Source: Candidatus Curtissbacteria bacterium RIFCSPLOWO2_01_FULL_41_18 (GTDB lineage Bacteria > Patescibacteriota > Microgenomatia > Curtissbacterales > GWA2-41-24). From it: DNA of 41,554 nucleotides. Of this stretch, positions 6,437 to 13,106 are shown in pieces. Under the pieces are notes generated by a model. The model was not told the origin of the DNA. It saw only the letters and a list, made by a program, of their open reading frames with translations, and made no database searches. How positions within the stretch are numbered: position 1 is the first letter of the stretch; the number at the start of each line of letters is the position of its first letter. Both the position numbers and the translations under genes were made by a program. The DNA lies in assembly GCA_001776475.1 (NCBI GenBank), contig MFBQ01000025.1:1-41554 (forward strand), in the 5' to 3' direction.

Positions 6437-8701
6437 ATGAATCCACAAACGCCAATCGAAAATCTTCCCGGCATTGGCAGTTATTATGGCCGCAAACTTA
6501 AAAAGCTGGAGATAAATACTTTAGAGGATTTGATCTACCACTTTCCATTTCGTTACGACGATTTCTCCAAAATCGCCCAAATCCAAAATTTAACACCCGG
6601 CGAAAAAATTAGTATTCAAGGTGTTATCTGGCAAATCCGAAACATAAGAACCAGACGCGGCAAATTCGTGACTACCGCTACTATTGCTGATCAATCAGGC
6701 ACCATCGAGGTCATCTGGTTTAACCAGCCTTATTTAACCAAAACTCTTAAAGCGGGACTTCAAGTTTCACTATCGGGAAAAGTTCAGCAAGACGGCAATA
6801 AAATTAAATTGGTCTCACCTTCATACGAAATCCTGCGCAGTCAGCAAACTCAAGTCAATCAACCCAATCGTCATCCTGGAGTGGCAACGACCACGATAGG
6901 ATCTAGAGATTCTGTCGTGAAGTTTACCCCGAATCAAAGAGAGATCCTTCGCTCCGCTCAGGATGACAGAAATGAGGGGCTCCAGAATGACAAGGTAGAT
7001 GGGCCGTCAACTCTCCATACGGGCCGCCTCGTACCTATTTACCCCGAGACTGAAGGCCTTTCATCCAAATGGCTAAGAGGGAAAATTGCCGCAATCCTGC
7101 CTGCTTATCTTAAAACACAAAAGGACTTCCTCCCCCAAAAAATTTTAGAAAGCCAAAAAATGATTCCGCTTGATTCGGCCTTGACCAAAGTTCATTTTCC
7201 CCGGAATTATCAAGATGTTGAGACGTCCAGACGCAGGCTGGCGTTTGACGAACTTTTCTTAACCCAGCTGATGTCACAAATGAGAAAACGTCAGTGGGCA
7301 GAAGAAAGGTCGGCCCCCAAAATGCACATCCCGAAAGTTAAGCTGGCAAGTTTTATAAAAAGTCTGCCTTTCGCGCTAACAGGCGCTCAAAATAAAGCCA
7401 TTGCGCAAATAATTGAAGATCTCAAAAAGCCAAAACCAGCTAACCGACTTTTGGAAGGTGACGTTGGCTCGGGCAAAACCGTGGTCGCTGCCTGCGCCGC
7501 TCTTGTGGCTCATACAAACAACTTCGACACCCTCCTGGCTGCTCCCACCGAAATCCTAGCCTTTCAGCATCACCAAACTCTCACCAAAATCCTTAAACCT
7601 TTTGCAACCAGTGTTGGCATCTGGACTGGATCTAAAAAACAAAAGGGCAACATCGTCTGTGGTACCCATGCTCTTTTGACAACTTTCAAAGCCGAAAGAG
7701 AAGTCGGCTTAGTGGTAGTTGATGAGCAACATCGCTTTGGAGTTGCCCAAAGAGCTAAATTATTTTTGGATCAATCAGAAGAGTTTACTCCCCATCTTTT
7801 GACCATGACTGCAACTCCTATTCCTCGAACTTTAGCCCTGACCCTTTATGGCGATTTAGACCTTTCCGTTCTTGACGAAATGCCAGCTGGCCGCCAAAAA
7901 ATTGCCACTTTCGTTGTACCTAATCACAAACGTACTGAGGCCTACAAATTCATCGAAAAACAAATTGAAGAGGGCAGGCAAGCTTTCATCATCACGCCTT
8001 TCGTTGAGCCTTCCGAAAGCATGAACACTGTCAAAGCGGCTATCGACGAGTTTGAAAAGTTGAAAAAAATTTTCAGTGACATTTTGTCATCGCGAGCGCA
8101 GCGAAGTGATCCAACACGCAAGATTGCTTCGTCTGTGACTCCTCACAATGACAGAAACAATGCTCCAATAAAACTCGGGCTACTTCATGGCCGACTCAAA
8201 TCAAAAGAAAAAGAATTGGTTATTGATAAGTTTAGGTCAAATAAAATTCACATCCTAGTCGCAACTCCTGTTGTGGAAGTTGGAATCGACGTTCCCAACG
8301 CCACCATAATGCTCATTGAATCGGCTGAGCGTTTTGGCTTAGCCCAACTTCATCAGCTACGAGGCAGAGTCGGCAGGGGAAAGCATAAATCATACTGTTT
8401 CCTATTTACAGATTCACAAGCCGAAAATTCTATCAAAAGGCTTAAAAGCATGGAAAAAATCGCCGTCGGATTCAAGCTCGCCGAAATAGATCTTAAAATG
8501 CGCGGAGCGGGCGAAATATTTGGCCTTAAACAATCCGGATTTTTAAATTTTAAAGTTGCCGACCTTTCCGATCGAGTCACAATCGTTGCAGCCCAAAATC
8601 AAGCCCACAATATCTTGATAGCTGACCATACCCTTAAAAAATTTCCTGCTCTTCACGCGAAACTCGAAACCCTCAAAAACCAATACTCTCAGCCAAATTA
8701 A
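6437..8701 (+). CDS. recG: ATP-dependent DNA helicase RecG with two repeat-derived insertions
   Basis: Branch-migration helicase that regresses stalled forks and processes Holliday junctions. The N-terminal OB/wedge domain (residues ~1-145) starts with a helix-hairpin-helix-like PIENLPGIGSYYGRKLKKL. The superfamily 2 helicase core shows Walker A GDVGSGKT (341-348), DEQH (429-432), TATPIPRT, and a C-terminal helicase lobe with LLHGRLKSKEK and QLRGRVGR. At 754 residues it is about 60 longer than E. coli RecG. The excess is explained by two in-frame palindromic-repeat insertions, at residues ~145-186 (between OB domain and VPIYPETEGLS) and ~550-573 (a loop before LLHGR). All catalytic motifs are intact, so it is probably functional. 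Confidence 0.96.
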   Translation: MNPQTPIENLPGIGSYYGRKLKKLEINTLEDLIYHFPFRYDDFSKIAQIQNLTPGEKISIQGVIWQIRNIRTRRGKFVTTATIADQSGTIEVIWFNQPYLTKTLKAGLQVSLSGKVQQDGNKIKLVSPSYEILRSQQTQVNQPNRHPGVATTTIGSRDSVVKFTPNQREILRSAQDDRNEGLQNDKVDGPSTLHTGRLVPIYPETEGLSSKWLRGKIAAILPAYLKTQKDFLPQKILESQKMIPLDSALTKVHFPRNYQDVETSRRRLAFDELFLTQLMSQMRKRQWAEERSAPKMHIPKVKLASFIKSLPFALTGAQNKAIAQIIEDLKKPKPANRLLEGDVGSGKTVVAACAALVAHTNNFDTLLAAPTEILAFQHHQTLTKILKPFATSVGIWTGSKKQKGNIVCGTHALLTTFKAEREVGLVVVDEQHRFGVAQRAKLFLDQSEEFTPHLLTMTATPIPRTLALTLYGDLDLSVLDEMPAGRQKIATFVVPNHKRTEAYKFIEKQIEEGRQAFIITPFVEPSESMNTVKAAIDEFEKLKKIFSDILSSRAQRSDPTRKIASSVTPHNDRNNAPIKLGLLHGRLKSKEKELVIDKFRSNKIHILVATPVVEVGIDVPNATIMLIESAERFGLAQLHQLRGRVGRGKHKSYCFLFTDSQAENSIKRLKSMEKIAVGFKLAEIDLKMRGAGEIFGLKQSGFLNFKVADLSDRVTIVAAQNQAHNILIADHTLKKFPALHAKLETLKNQYSQPN
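6869..6994 (+). repeat. In-frame palindromic repeat inside recG (family A)
   Basis: A 126-bp element with TCATCCTG (6871-6878) and CAGGATGA (6959-6966) as inverted arms, plus the GATCCTTCGCTCCGCTCAGG core and a tail ending CCAGAATGACA. It matches 37300-37434 in carA with 9 mismatches by hand count plus a 9-nt gap, in the same reading phase. It encodes about 42 residues beginning RHPGVATTTIGSR. Confidence 0.9.
8084..8154 (+). repeat. In-frame palindromic repeat inside recG (family B)
   Basis: About 71 bp with TGTCAT (8085-8090) and ATGACA (8148-8153) as ends and the internal words GCGAGC and AAGATTGCTTCGTC. The same words in the same order occur in the non-coding element at 24850-24945. It encodes ~24 residues (LSSRAQRSDPTRKIASS...) in a RecG loop. 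Confidence 0.8.
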
Positions 8702-8709
8702 TTCACTGA

Positions 8710-8739
8710 TTGACATCTTTGCACAAAGCACGTTATCAT
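8710..8739 (+). promoter_or_regulatory. Promoter after recG
   Basis: TTGACA (8710-8715), an 18-nt spacer and TATCAT (8734-8739). It starts the transcript for the basic protein at 8789 and possibly rpmF. Confidence 0.65.
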
Positions 8740-8788
8740 TGTATCGAAAACTGCATAGCTAAGCGCTGGCAGGTTTTTTGTTGGTAAA

Positions 8789-9112
8789 ATGGGCAGCGAA
8801 AGAATTCCTCAACGCAGCAGAGTCTATCCGCGTGACGGTAGAGACACACAGCCATATAGAGGACCCTCTGCAGACGTTCCTCGAGTTCCTCGACCCCGTC
8901 GAAGAAAACTTGGCTCGCTTAGCATTGAAGCTCCACTAGGAGTACCAATTACCCCGAATAACGACTATCAACGCAGACGAACAAAGGACCACCAGATATT
9001 AACACCACTTACACGTGAACCAATCAGGCAAGTGCAGCAAAGCGGCAAGGGGTCTTTATTTGGCGGAACAAGCTCCGATTCAATACTAAGGGCAAGAAGA
9101 CGTTTCAGGTAA
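8789..9112 (+). CDS. Hypothetical Arg/Pro-rich basic protein, 107 residues
   Basis: I do not recognise a family. The protein is strongly basic and low in hydrophobic residues, with Pro/Arg-rich segments (VPRVPRPRRRKLGSLS) and an ILRARRRFR end, so it is probably disordered and may bind nucleic acid or the ribosome. It has no signal peptide or membrane segment. The start ATG at 8789 follows a TTGACA-18-TATCAT promoter by ~50 nt, with no clear ribosome-binding site. It lies just ahead of rpmF, which has its own promoter. Gene reality is supported by the promoter and absence of alternatives, but a disordered protein of this size is hard to prove from one sequence. Confidence 0.6.
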   Translation: MGSERIPQRSRVYPRDGRDTQPYRGPSADVPRVPRPRRRKLGSLSIEAPLGVPITPNNDYQRRRTKDHQILTPLTREPIRQVQQSGKGSLFGGTSSDSILRARRRFR

Positions 9113-9132
9113 TAGAGAGCAACAAGCCGCTC

Positions 9133-9161
9133 TTGACGAGTAGTCTCTACCACACTATAAT
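9133..9161 (+). promoter_or_regulatory. Promoter for the rpmF-nusB group
   Basis: TTGACG (9133-9138), a 17-nt spacer and a perfect TATAAT (9156-9161), about 95 nt upstream of rpmF. The 5' leader contains AT-rich TTT-phased words up to the ATG at 9258. Confidence 0.75.
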
Positions 9162-9257
9162 CCCCCCTAACCTCTTGATACGACAAAGCGATTTGTAGTT
9201 TCATAGACATAGGTATCTAAATTTTTATTTTTGATGTTTAATATTTGATTTTTAATC

Positions 9258-9449
9258 ATGGGTGCACTTCCTAAGAAAAAACACGCAAAATCAAGGACTA
9301 GAAGGCGAAAATCGACAATTAAGCTTAAGGTGCCAAATCTGGTTACCTGCCCTAAATGCCAAAGTCTGAAATATCCGCATCGCACATGTCCAAACTGTGG
9401 CTTCTACAAGGAACCACGTGCATCCAGATCAGCGGATAAAAAGGCTTAA
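9258..9449 (+). CDS. rpmF: 50S ribosomal protein bL32
   Basis: Structural protein of the large ribosomal subunit, 63 residues as usual for bL32. The N-terminus has the typical basic stretch MGALPKKKHAKSRTRRRK. A zinc ribbon follows, with CPKC and CPNC (CPKCQSLKYPHRTCPNCGFY), so this is the zinc-binding form of the protein. A TTGACG-17-TATAAT promoter lies upstream. A perfect hairpin follows the stop, then nusB 47 nt later. Confidence 0.95.
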   Translation: MGALPKKKHAKSRTRRRKSTIKLKVPNLVTCPKCQSLKYPHRTCPNCGFYKEPRASRSADKKA

Positions 9450-9453
9450 ACCA

Positions 9454-9472
9454 CAACCCTATAGTAGGGTTG
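9454..9472 (+). promoter_or_regulatory. Hairpin between rpmF and nusB
   Basis: CAACCCTA (9454-9461) and TAGGGTTG (9465-9472) with a TAG loop, a perfect 8-bp stem. There is no T run after it, so it is more likely an mRNA processing or stability element than an efficient terminator. Confidence 0.5.
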
Positions 9473-9496
9473 CATCTTTGATGGGTTGATAGAATA

Positions 9497-9880
9497 ATGA
9501 AAACAAAAAGTGATCCTAGACACTTGAATCGCGTTAAAGATGTCAAATACTTATTTGAAAAAGTTTTCAGAAACGGCTTTCAACCTCCAAAAAACTCACA
9601 AGCAGGCAGAGTGCTTGAGCATCAAAAGGCGATTGACAAATTAATTATCCAGAATGCCCCTGCTTGGCCAATTTCCCAAATCGCACCAGTTGATCTGGCT
9701 ACCTTAAGACTTGCGATCTGGGAACTCTTATTTAATACTAAAAAAGAGCCCCACAAGGTAGTTGTTGACGAGGCCGTTGAAATAGCCAAGGAATTCGGAT
9801 CGGAGTCATCGCCTAAATTCATTAACGGCGTTTTGGGTTCTATAATAAGTTCAAAGTTGAAAGGTCAAATATCAAAATGA
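9497..9880 (+). CDS. nusB: Transcription antitermination factor NusB
   Basis: All-helical RNA-binding protein that joins NusE (S10) on boxA RNA to promote antitermination on rRNA operons. It is 127 residues, slightly shorter than E. coli NusB. The diagnostic C-terminal half is clear: LATLRLAIWELLF, then PHKVVVDEAVEIAKEFGSES and KFINGVLGSI. The N-terminus lacks the usual R-x-x-A opening in obvious form but has a NRVKDVKYLFEKVF helix. The last codons (GQISK) are written in the 7-nt word repeat that continues to the next gene. Confidence 0.92.
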   Translation: MKTKSDPRHLNRVKDVKYLFEKVFRNGFQPPKNSQAGRVLEHQKAIDKLIIQNAPAWPISQIAPVDLATLRLAIWELLFNTKKEPHKVVVDEAVEIAKEFGSESSPKFINGVLGSIISSKLKGQISK

Positions 9881-9961
9881 CAATTGGAAATCTAAAATTA
9901 AGGCTAAATACTTTAGCTACCGCAATTTTGACTTTTGATTTTTAAATTTTGAATTTTGATT
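9856..9961. repeat. Paired 7-nt word arrays between nusB and the acyl-carrier-like gene
   Basis: The right arm (9923-9961) is period 7 with units such as TTTTGAC and TTTTGAT and runs directly into the ATG at 9962. The left arm (9856-9903) has GTCAAAT/ATCAAAA-type units at the same period and overlaps the nusB stop. The arms are roughly reverse complements (about 22 of 36 positions by hand). Confidence 0.7.
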
Positions 9962-10213
9962 ATGACCGATACAGAAATCTTAGAAGATCTCAAAAAAATC
10001 ATCCATAAACAATTTGACATTCCCGAGGAAGACATAGAAGAAAACTCCTACTTTGACCAGGATTTAAATATTTCAGAATTAGAAATTGAAGATCTGATTA
10101 GTCAGGTTGAAGAAAAATATAACATTAAAATTCCGCAAGAGGTGATTCCTCCCTTTGAAAAAATTTCCGATCTGGTTGACTACCTCTATGAAAATACCGA
10201 AATCTCAGTCTAA
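9962..10213 (+). CDS. Acyl-carrier-protein-like protein lacking the usual attachment serine
   Basis: A small acidic helical protein of 83 residues from the ATG at 9962; an upstream TTG at 9956 would add two residues but lies in the repeat. It aligns well with AcpP: DLKKIIHKQFDIPEEDI, DQDLN...ELEIEDLISQVEEKYNIKIP, and a C-terminal DLVDYLYEN. In AcpP the DSL motif supplies the Ser carrying phosphopantetheine. Counting between the flanking DL and EEKY gives SEL here, with Glu at the Ser position and Ser one place earlier. The protein may therefore not be modified and may serve another role. It sits directly before rnc, as acpP often does. Fold call good; carrier function doubtful. Confidence 0.8.
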   Translation: MTDTEILEDLKKIIHKQFDIPEEDIEENSYFDQDLNISELEIEDLISQVEEKYNIKIPQEVIPPFEKISDLVDYLYENTEISV

Positions 10214-10973
10214 AAAAAGTCAAAAAACAGCTTCTGCCAATTTAGCACAAGATCAGAACCTAAAGGATCTGCAAATTAAAATTGGTTTAACCTTCAGTGA
10301 CCAAACTCTACTAAAAAATGCCTTCATTCACCGATCATATCTCAATGAACATAAAAACTTCAGGGGTACATCAAACGAAAGGCTCGAATTTTTAGGCGAT
10401 TCTGTTATTTCCGTAATCGTCTCGCGATATCTTTTTGAAAAACTTCGCCAAAGCCCCGAAGGGGAATTAACTCAGCTAAGAGCTGCTCTTGTTAGAACCG
10501 AAACGCTGGCAAAAATCGCAAGGAAATTAAACCTCGGTAATTACCTGCTCCTTTCAAAAGGGGAGGAAGATTCCGAAGGCCGGCACAACAGCTCTATTCT
10601 GGCCAATACGTTCGAAGCACTTATCGGGGCTATTTATCTTGACAAAGGCTTTGAGCACACAGAGAAATTCTTGGCAAAAATGATCTTAGGCAACTGGCAA
10701 ACTCTGGCAAAAAGTGCGGTCTCTGACAATAAATCAAAACTCCAGGAAATTCTGCAGAGAAAATACCACCAATCACCTACATATAAACTTATCTCAACCT
10801 GGGGACCAGACCATGATAAAAAATTCCAAATTGGAGTTTATTTAAGCGATAAGCTTCTCGGCAAGGGCCTTGGTAGAAATAAACAACAAGCTGCCCAAAA
10901 AGCAGCCGAGAATGTTTTGGCAAAAATCGCAGTGGATCAAGACACAACAACAAACTTGAAGTTAGATAGCTAA
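10188..10973 (+). CDS. rnc: Ribonuclease III
   Basis: Double-strand-specific RNase that processes rRNA and mRNA. I take ATG 10188 as the start (a 26-nt overlap with the upstream gene); ATG 10155 is possible but overlaps more. A Lys/Ser-rich tail (1-25) precedes the catalytic domain with NERLEFLGDS (63-72), carrying Glu64, Glu67 and Asp71, and LANTFEALIGAIYLD. Where E. coli has Asp114 (LADTVEAL) this protein has Asn; the Glu corresponding to Glu117 is present. The C-terminal ~75 residues form a double-stranded RNA-binding domain (SKLQEILQRKYHQSPTYKLI; GKGLGRNKQQAAQKAAENVL). At 261 residues it is slightly longer than usual because of both tails. Confidence 0.95.
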   Translation: MKIPKSQSKKSQKTASANLAQDQNLKDLQIKIGLTFSDQTLLKNAFIHRSYLNEHKNFRGTSNERLEFLGDSVISVIVSRYLFEKLRQSPEGELTQLRAALVRTETLAKIARKLNLGNYLLLSKGEEDSEGRHNSSILANTFEALIGAIYLDKGFEHTEKFLAKMILGNWQTLAKSAVSDNKSKLQEILQRKYHQSPTYKLISTWGPDHDKKFQIGVYLSDKLLGKGLGRNKQQAAQKAAENVLAKIAVDQDTTTNLKLDS

Positions 10974-10993
10974 CTCTGAGATAATTATAAATC

Positions 10994-11066
10994 AACGCTG
11001 AACACAAAACGCCTAAAGCAAAATAATTTTCTTAAGCATTAGACGTTAAGCATTTAGCGTTAAGCA
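10994..11066. repeat. Paired 7-nt word arrays upstream of rpsP
   Basis: The left arm 10994-11019 (units AACGCTG, AACACAA ...) and right arm 11036-11061 (from TTAAGCA, TTAGACG ... units) both run at period 7. They are imperfect reverse complements, 19 of 26 by hand count. The TTAAGCA word recurs three times on the right. The array ends 10-15 nt before the rpsP ATG. Confidence 0.7.
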
Positions 11067-11075
11067 AAATTAACT

Positions 11076-11363
11076 ATGAGCGTTAAAATTAGACTTTCAA
11101 AAACCGGTAAAAAACATCAGATTTCGTACAGGATAGTAGCTCAAGACTCAAAAAGTAAAAGGGACGGCAAATTTTTGGAATTGCTTGGTTACCATCTTCC
11201 TTATCGTGAAGACAAGAAAAGCACAAACATAAAGAAAGACAGGTTAGATTACTGGCTTTCCAAAGGAGCACAATTAACTGCGGGGGTGGCCAAATTAATT
11301 AGGCAATCAGGTAGTCAGGCTCTCGGGCCATCAGGGAAAAATCCTGAAAACCCAGTAACCTAA
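11076..11363 (+). CDS. rpsP: 30S ribosomal protein bS16
   Basis: Small-subunit assembly protein, 95 residues. The start MSVKIRLSKTGKKHQISYRI matches the bS16 opening (usually VKIRLxRxGxKxxPxYRIV), and KFLELLGYHLP and KDRLDYWLSKGAQLT follow the family order. It begins a rpsP-khpA-trmD group, a classic gene order, but without rimM and rplS. The upstream region holds a 7-nt word hairpin rather than a clear ribosome-binding site. The last codons contain CCCAGTAACCTA, a 12-mer that recurs in the repeat arm ahead of pilB (29191-29202). Confidence 0.96.
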   Translation: MSVKIRLSKTGKKHQISYRIVAQDSKSKRDGKFLELLGYHLPYREDKKSTNIKKDRLDYWLSKGAQLTAGVAKLIRQSGSQALGPSGKNPENPVT

Positions 11364-11381
11364 CAGCCTGCCGACCAAATC

Positions 11382-11615
11382 ATGGAAGACCTCCTAAAAT
11401 TTTTAATCGGGCCTTTAGTCACTGATGTTAAAAAAGTGAAAATAGAAAAATTTCAGGAAGATAAAAACATTAGATTCGTTGTTTCGGTACCTAAAGAAGA
11501 TATCGCCAAGGTAATCGGCAAAAACGGCAAAATGATAAAATCTATTAAAAACTTGCTCAAGGTAAGAGCCATTAAAGAAAACGTCTTTGCTTTCGTTGAG
11601 GTTATCGAAGTGTGA
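11382..11615 (+). CDS. khpA: KH-domain RNA-binding protein KhpA
   Basis: A 77-residue single KH domain. The GxxG loop is visible as VIGKNGKMIKSIKNLLK (about residues 46-62). KhpA proteins bind RNA with KhpB (Jag/EloR) and affect cell elongation and translation in Gram-positive bacteria. It stands between rpsP and trmD as in many genomes. Its stop TGA overlaps the GTG start of trmD (GTGA), so the two are translationally coupled. Confidence 0.93.
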   Translation: MEDLLKFLIGPLVTDVKKVKIEKFQEDKNIRFVVSVPKEDIAKVIGKNGKMIKSIKNLLKVRAIKENVFAFVEVIEV

Positions 11616-12301
11616 AGATTGCAATCCTAACTCTTTTCCCCCTAGCCTTTGAGAACGTTTTTTCCGAAAGCATAATTAAAAAAGCTCAAGATAAAAAACT
11701 GCTCAAAATTACGCTTGTTGACATCAGAAATTTTGCTCATGATAAACACCAGAAAGTGGACGATAAACCTTACGGAGGCGGCAAAGGCATGCTTTTAAAG
11801 GTGGACGTGCTCGTTGAAGCCATAGAATCTATCAAAGAAAAACCGTATATAATCCTTCTAAGTCCAAGCGGTAAAACGTTTAACCAAAAGAAAGCACTTG
11901 GGCTTTCCCAAAAAAAATCATTGGCAATAATCTGTGGTCACTACGAAGGAATAGACTCCAGAATTGAGGAGTTTGTTGATGAAGTCATTTCCATCGGAGA
12001 TTTTGTGCTTACCGGAGGTGAAATCGCCGCAATGATAATTGTTGATTCAGTAGCCCGTCTAATACCAGGCGTCATTCACCCAGAGTCACTTGAAACAGAA
12101 TCTTTTTCACCAAAATACGCAAAAGAAAAGTCTGGGGGCTTCAGACTTGAGCACCCCCAGTATACCCGGCCTGAAAATTTTCGGGGTCATAAAGTTCCCA
12201 AAATACTTCTTTCAGGCAATCACCAAAAAATAGACCAGTGGCAAAAAAAAGAATCTGTTAAAAAGACAAGAAAAACTCGACCGGAGCTTTTGAAAAATTG
12301 A
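11612..12301 (+). CDS. trmD: tRNA (guanine37-N1)-methyltransferase
   Basis: Uses S-adenosylmethionine to make m1G37 in tRNAs, which prevents frameshifting. It is a SPOUT trefoil-knot enzyme, 229 residues. Hallmarks seen: LTLFPLAFENVFSESII at the start, HQKVDDKPYGGGKGMLLK, CGHYEGIDSRIEEFVDEVIS, the knot GDFVLTGGEIAAM and HPQYTRPENFRG. The catalytic Asp follows the linker in IPGVIHPESLETESF (form VARLIPGV). It starts with GTG overlapping khpA. The protein is slightly shorter than E. coli TrmD at the C-terminal helical end, which is Lys-rich here. Confidence 0.97.
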   Translation: MKIAILTLFPLAFENVFSESIIKKAQDKKLLKITLVDIRNFAHDKHQKVDDKPYGGGKGMLLKVDVLVEAIESIKEKPYIILLSPSGKTFNQKKALGLSQKKSLAIICGHYEGIDSRIEEFVDEVISIGDFVLTGGEIAAMIIVDSVARLIPGVIHPESLETESFSPKYAKEKSGGFRLEHPQYTRPENFRGHKVPKILLSGNHQKIDQWQKKESVKKTRKTRPELLKN

Positions 12302-12330
12302 AGATAGGAATTTAAGGGTTTCTGTCTTTT
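12301..12330. terminator. Possible terminator between convergent trmD and pilO
   Basis: AAGATAG (12301-12307) can pair with CTGTCTT (12322-12328) with one wobble, followed by a few T residues on the + strand. The stem is weak and the loop is 14 nt, so this is tentative. Confidence 0.35.
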
Positions 12331-12331
12331 T

Positions 12332-13102
12332 CTAAAAGGGTGCAAACAAATCATTCCTACCAAGCGGTACACTCGGCACTTGAGGTTGAGACGTGGCTGC
12401 AGTTTCTATAGCCTTAAGTCTTGCTACTTCTTCAGTTGTCAAATCTTCAATGGGGGTTTCAATAAGACCTAGATCTGAAGGCAACGACTTCCAAAAAGCA
12501 TCAACAGTCAAAGCGCTTCTCACCTGCAAACCACCCTCTGATGAAACCGCCGATAGCGTTAAGTTTTCAACACTAACTACACGTGACGAAGAATATAGAC
12601 TAGCCAAAAACTGCAAGAAAGAAGCGTAACTGCTGGTAGTCGACAACTCGAGTTGAATATTTGGTGCCAAACTTGAGGTAGCAGAATCGGTGGTTAAAGT
12701 AGTAGGCGGCGGCGCACCGGCTTTATTAATCGTTCCGGCAACTGCGTCAACCTTGTTTAAAAGAATTCCAGATGCTGAAGCCGTGATTTCAACTTGCCTG
12801 AGTAAGGAGAAAACCTCCTTGTCAGACGGTAAAAGCTGTTCAGCAGCCGCCAATTGCTTTTCTAAGGTGTCTTTATCCAGACTAGCTAACTTCTGGGCCT
12901 TTGTCTCCAAATTTTGAGCTCGCGTGGTGAGTTCAGCATTAGAAGACCTTAACCTTAATACTTCATGAAATTTTGGCCATACTACAAAAGTTAAAACTAC
13001 CAATGAAATTAAAATACCGACAGCAGACGGCGCAAGACTCAAACCTTTTGAAACTTCAAGGCTTTCTTGTTGCTTTGACAGTGATATAGTAGGCAGGTTC
13101 AT
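12332..13102 (-). CDS. pilO: Type IV pilus inner-membrane assembly protein PilO-like
   Basis: A bitopic membrane protein, 256 residues. It has a short cytoplasmic tail, one membrane segment (about 25-45, AVGILISLVVLTFVVW), a coiled coil (LRSSNAELTTRAQNLETKA, about 50-80) and a ferredoxin-like PilO outer domain (LLPSDKEVFSLLRQVEITA...). It would form the alignment complex with PilM and PilN. The C-terminus extends past the usual PilO end and finishes GRNDLFAPF, which resembles the RDPF-type motif of PilP/GspC proteins; no separate pilP is in the window. It is the last gene of the - strand pilus group, 4 nt after pilN. Confidence 0.85.
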   Translation of the reverse strand: MNLPTISLSKQQESLEVSKGLSLAPSAVGILISLVVLTFVVWPKFHEVLRLRSSNAELTTRAQNLETKAQKLASLDKDTLEKQLAAAEQLLPSDKEVFSLLRQVEITASASGILLNKVDAVAGTINKAGAPPPTTLTTDSATSSLAPNIQLELSTTSSYASFLQFLASLYSSSRVVSVENLTLSAVSSEGGLQVRSALTVDAFWKSLPSDLGLIETPIEDLTTEEVARLKAIETAATSQPQVPSVPLGRNDLFAPF

Positions 13103-13106
13103 TATC

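Noticed and set aside
6437..8701. RecG as a broken gene because of unusual insertions
   Set aside because: All helicase motifs are present and length minus insertions is normal.
9856..11066. CRISPR array suggested by short tandem units
   Set aside because: Units are 7-14 nt without unique spacers of constant size and no cas genes are present.
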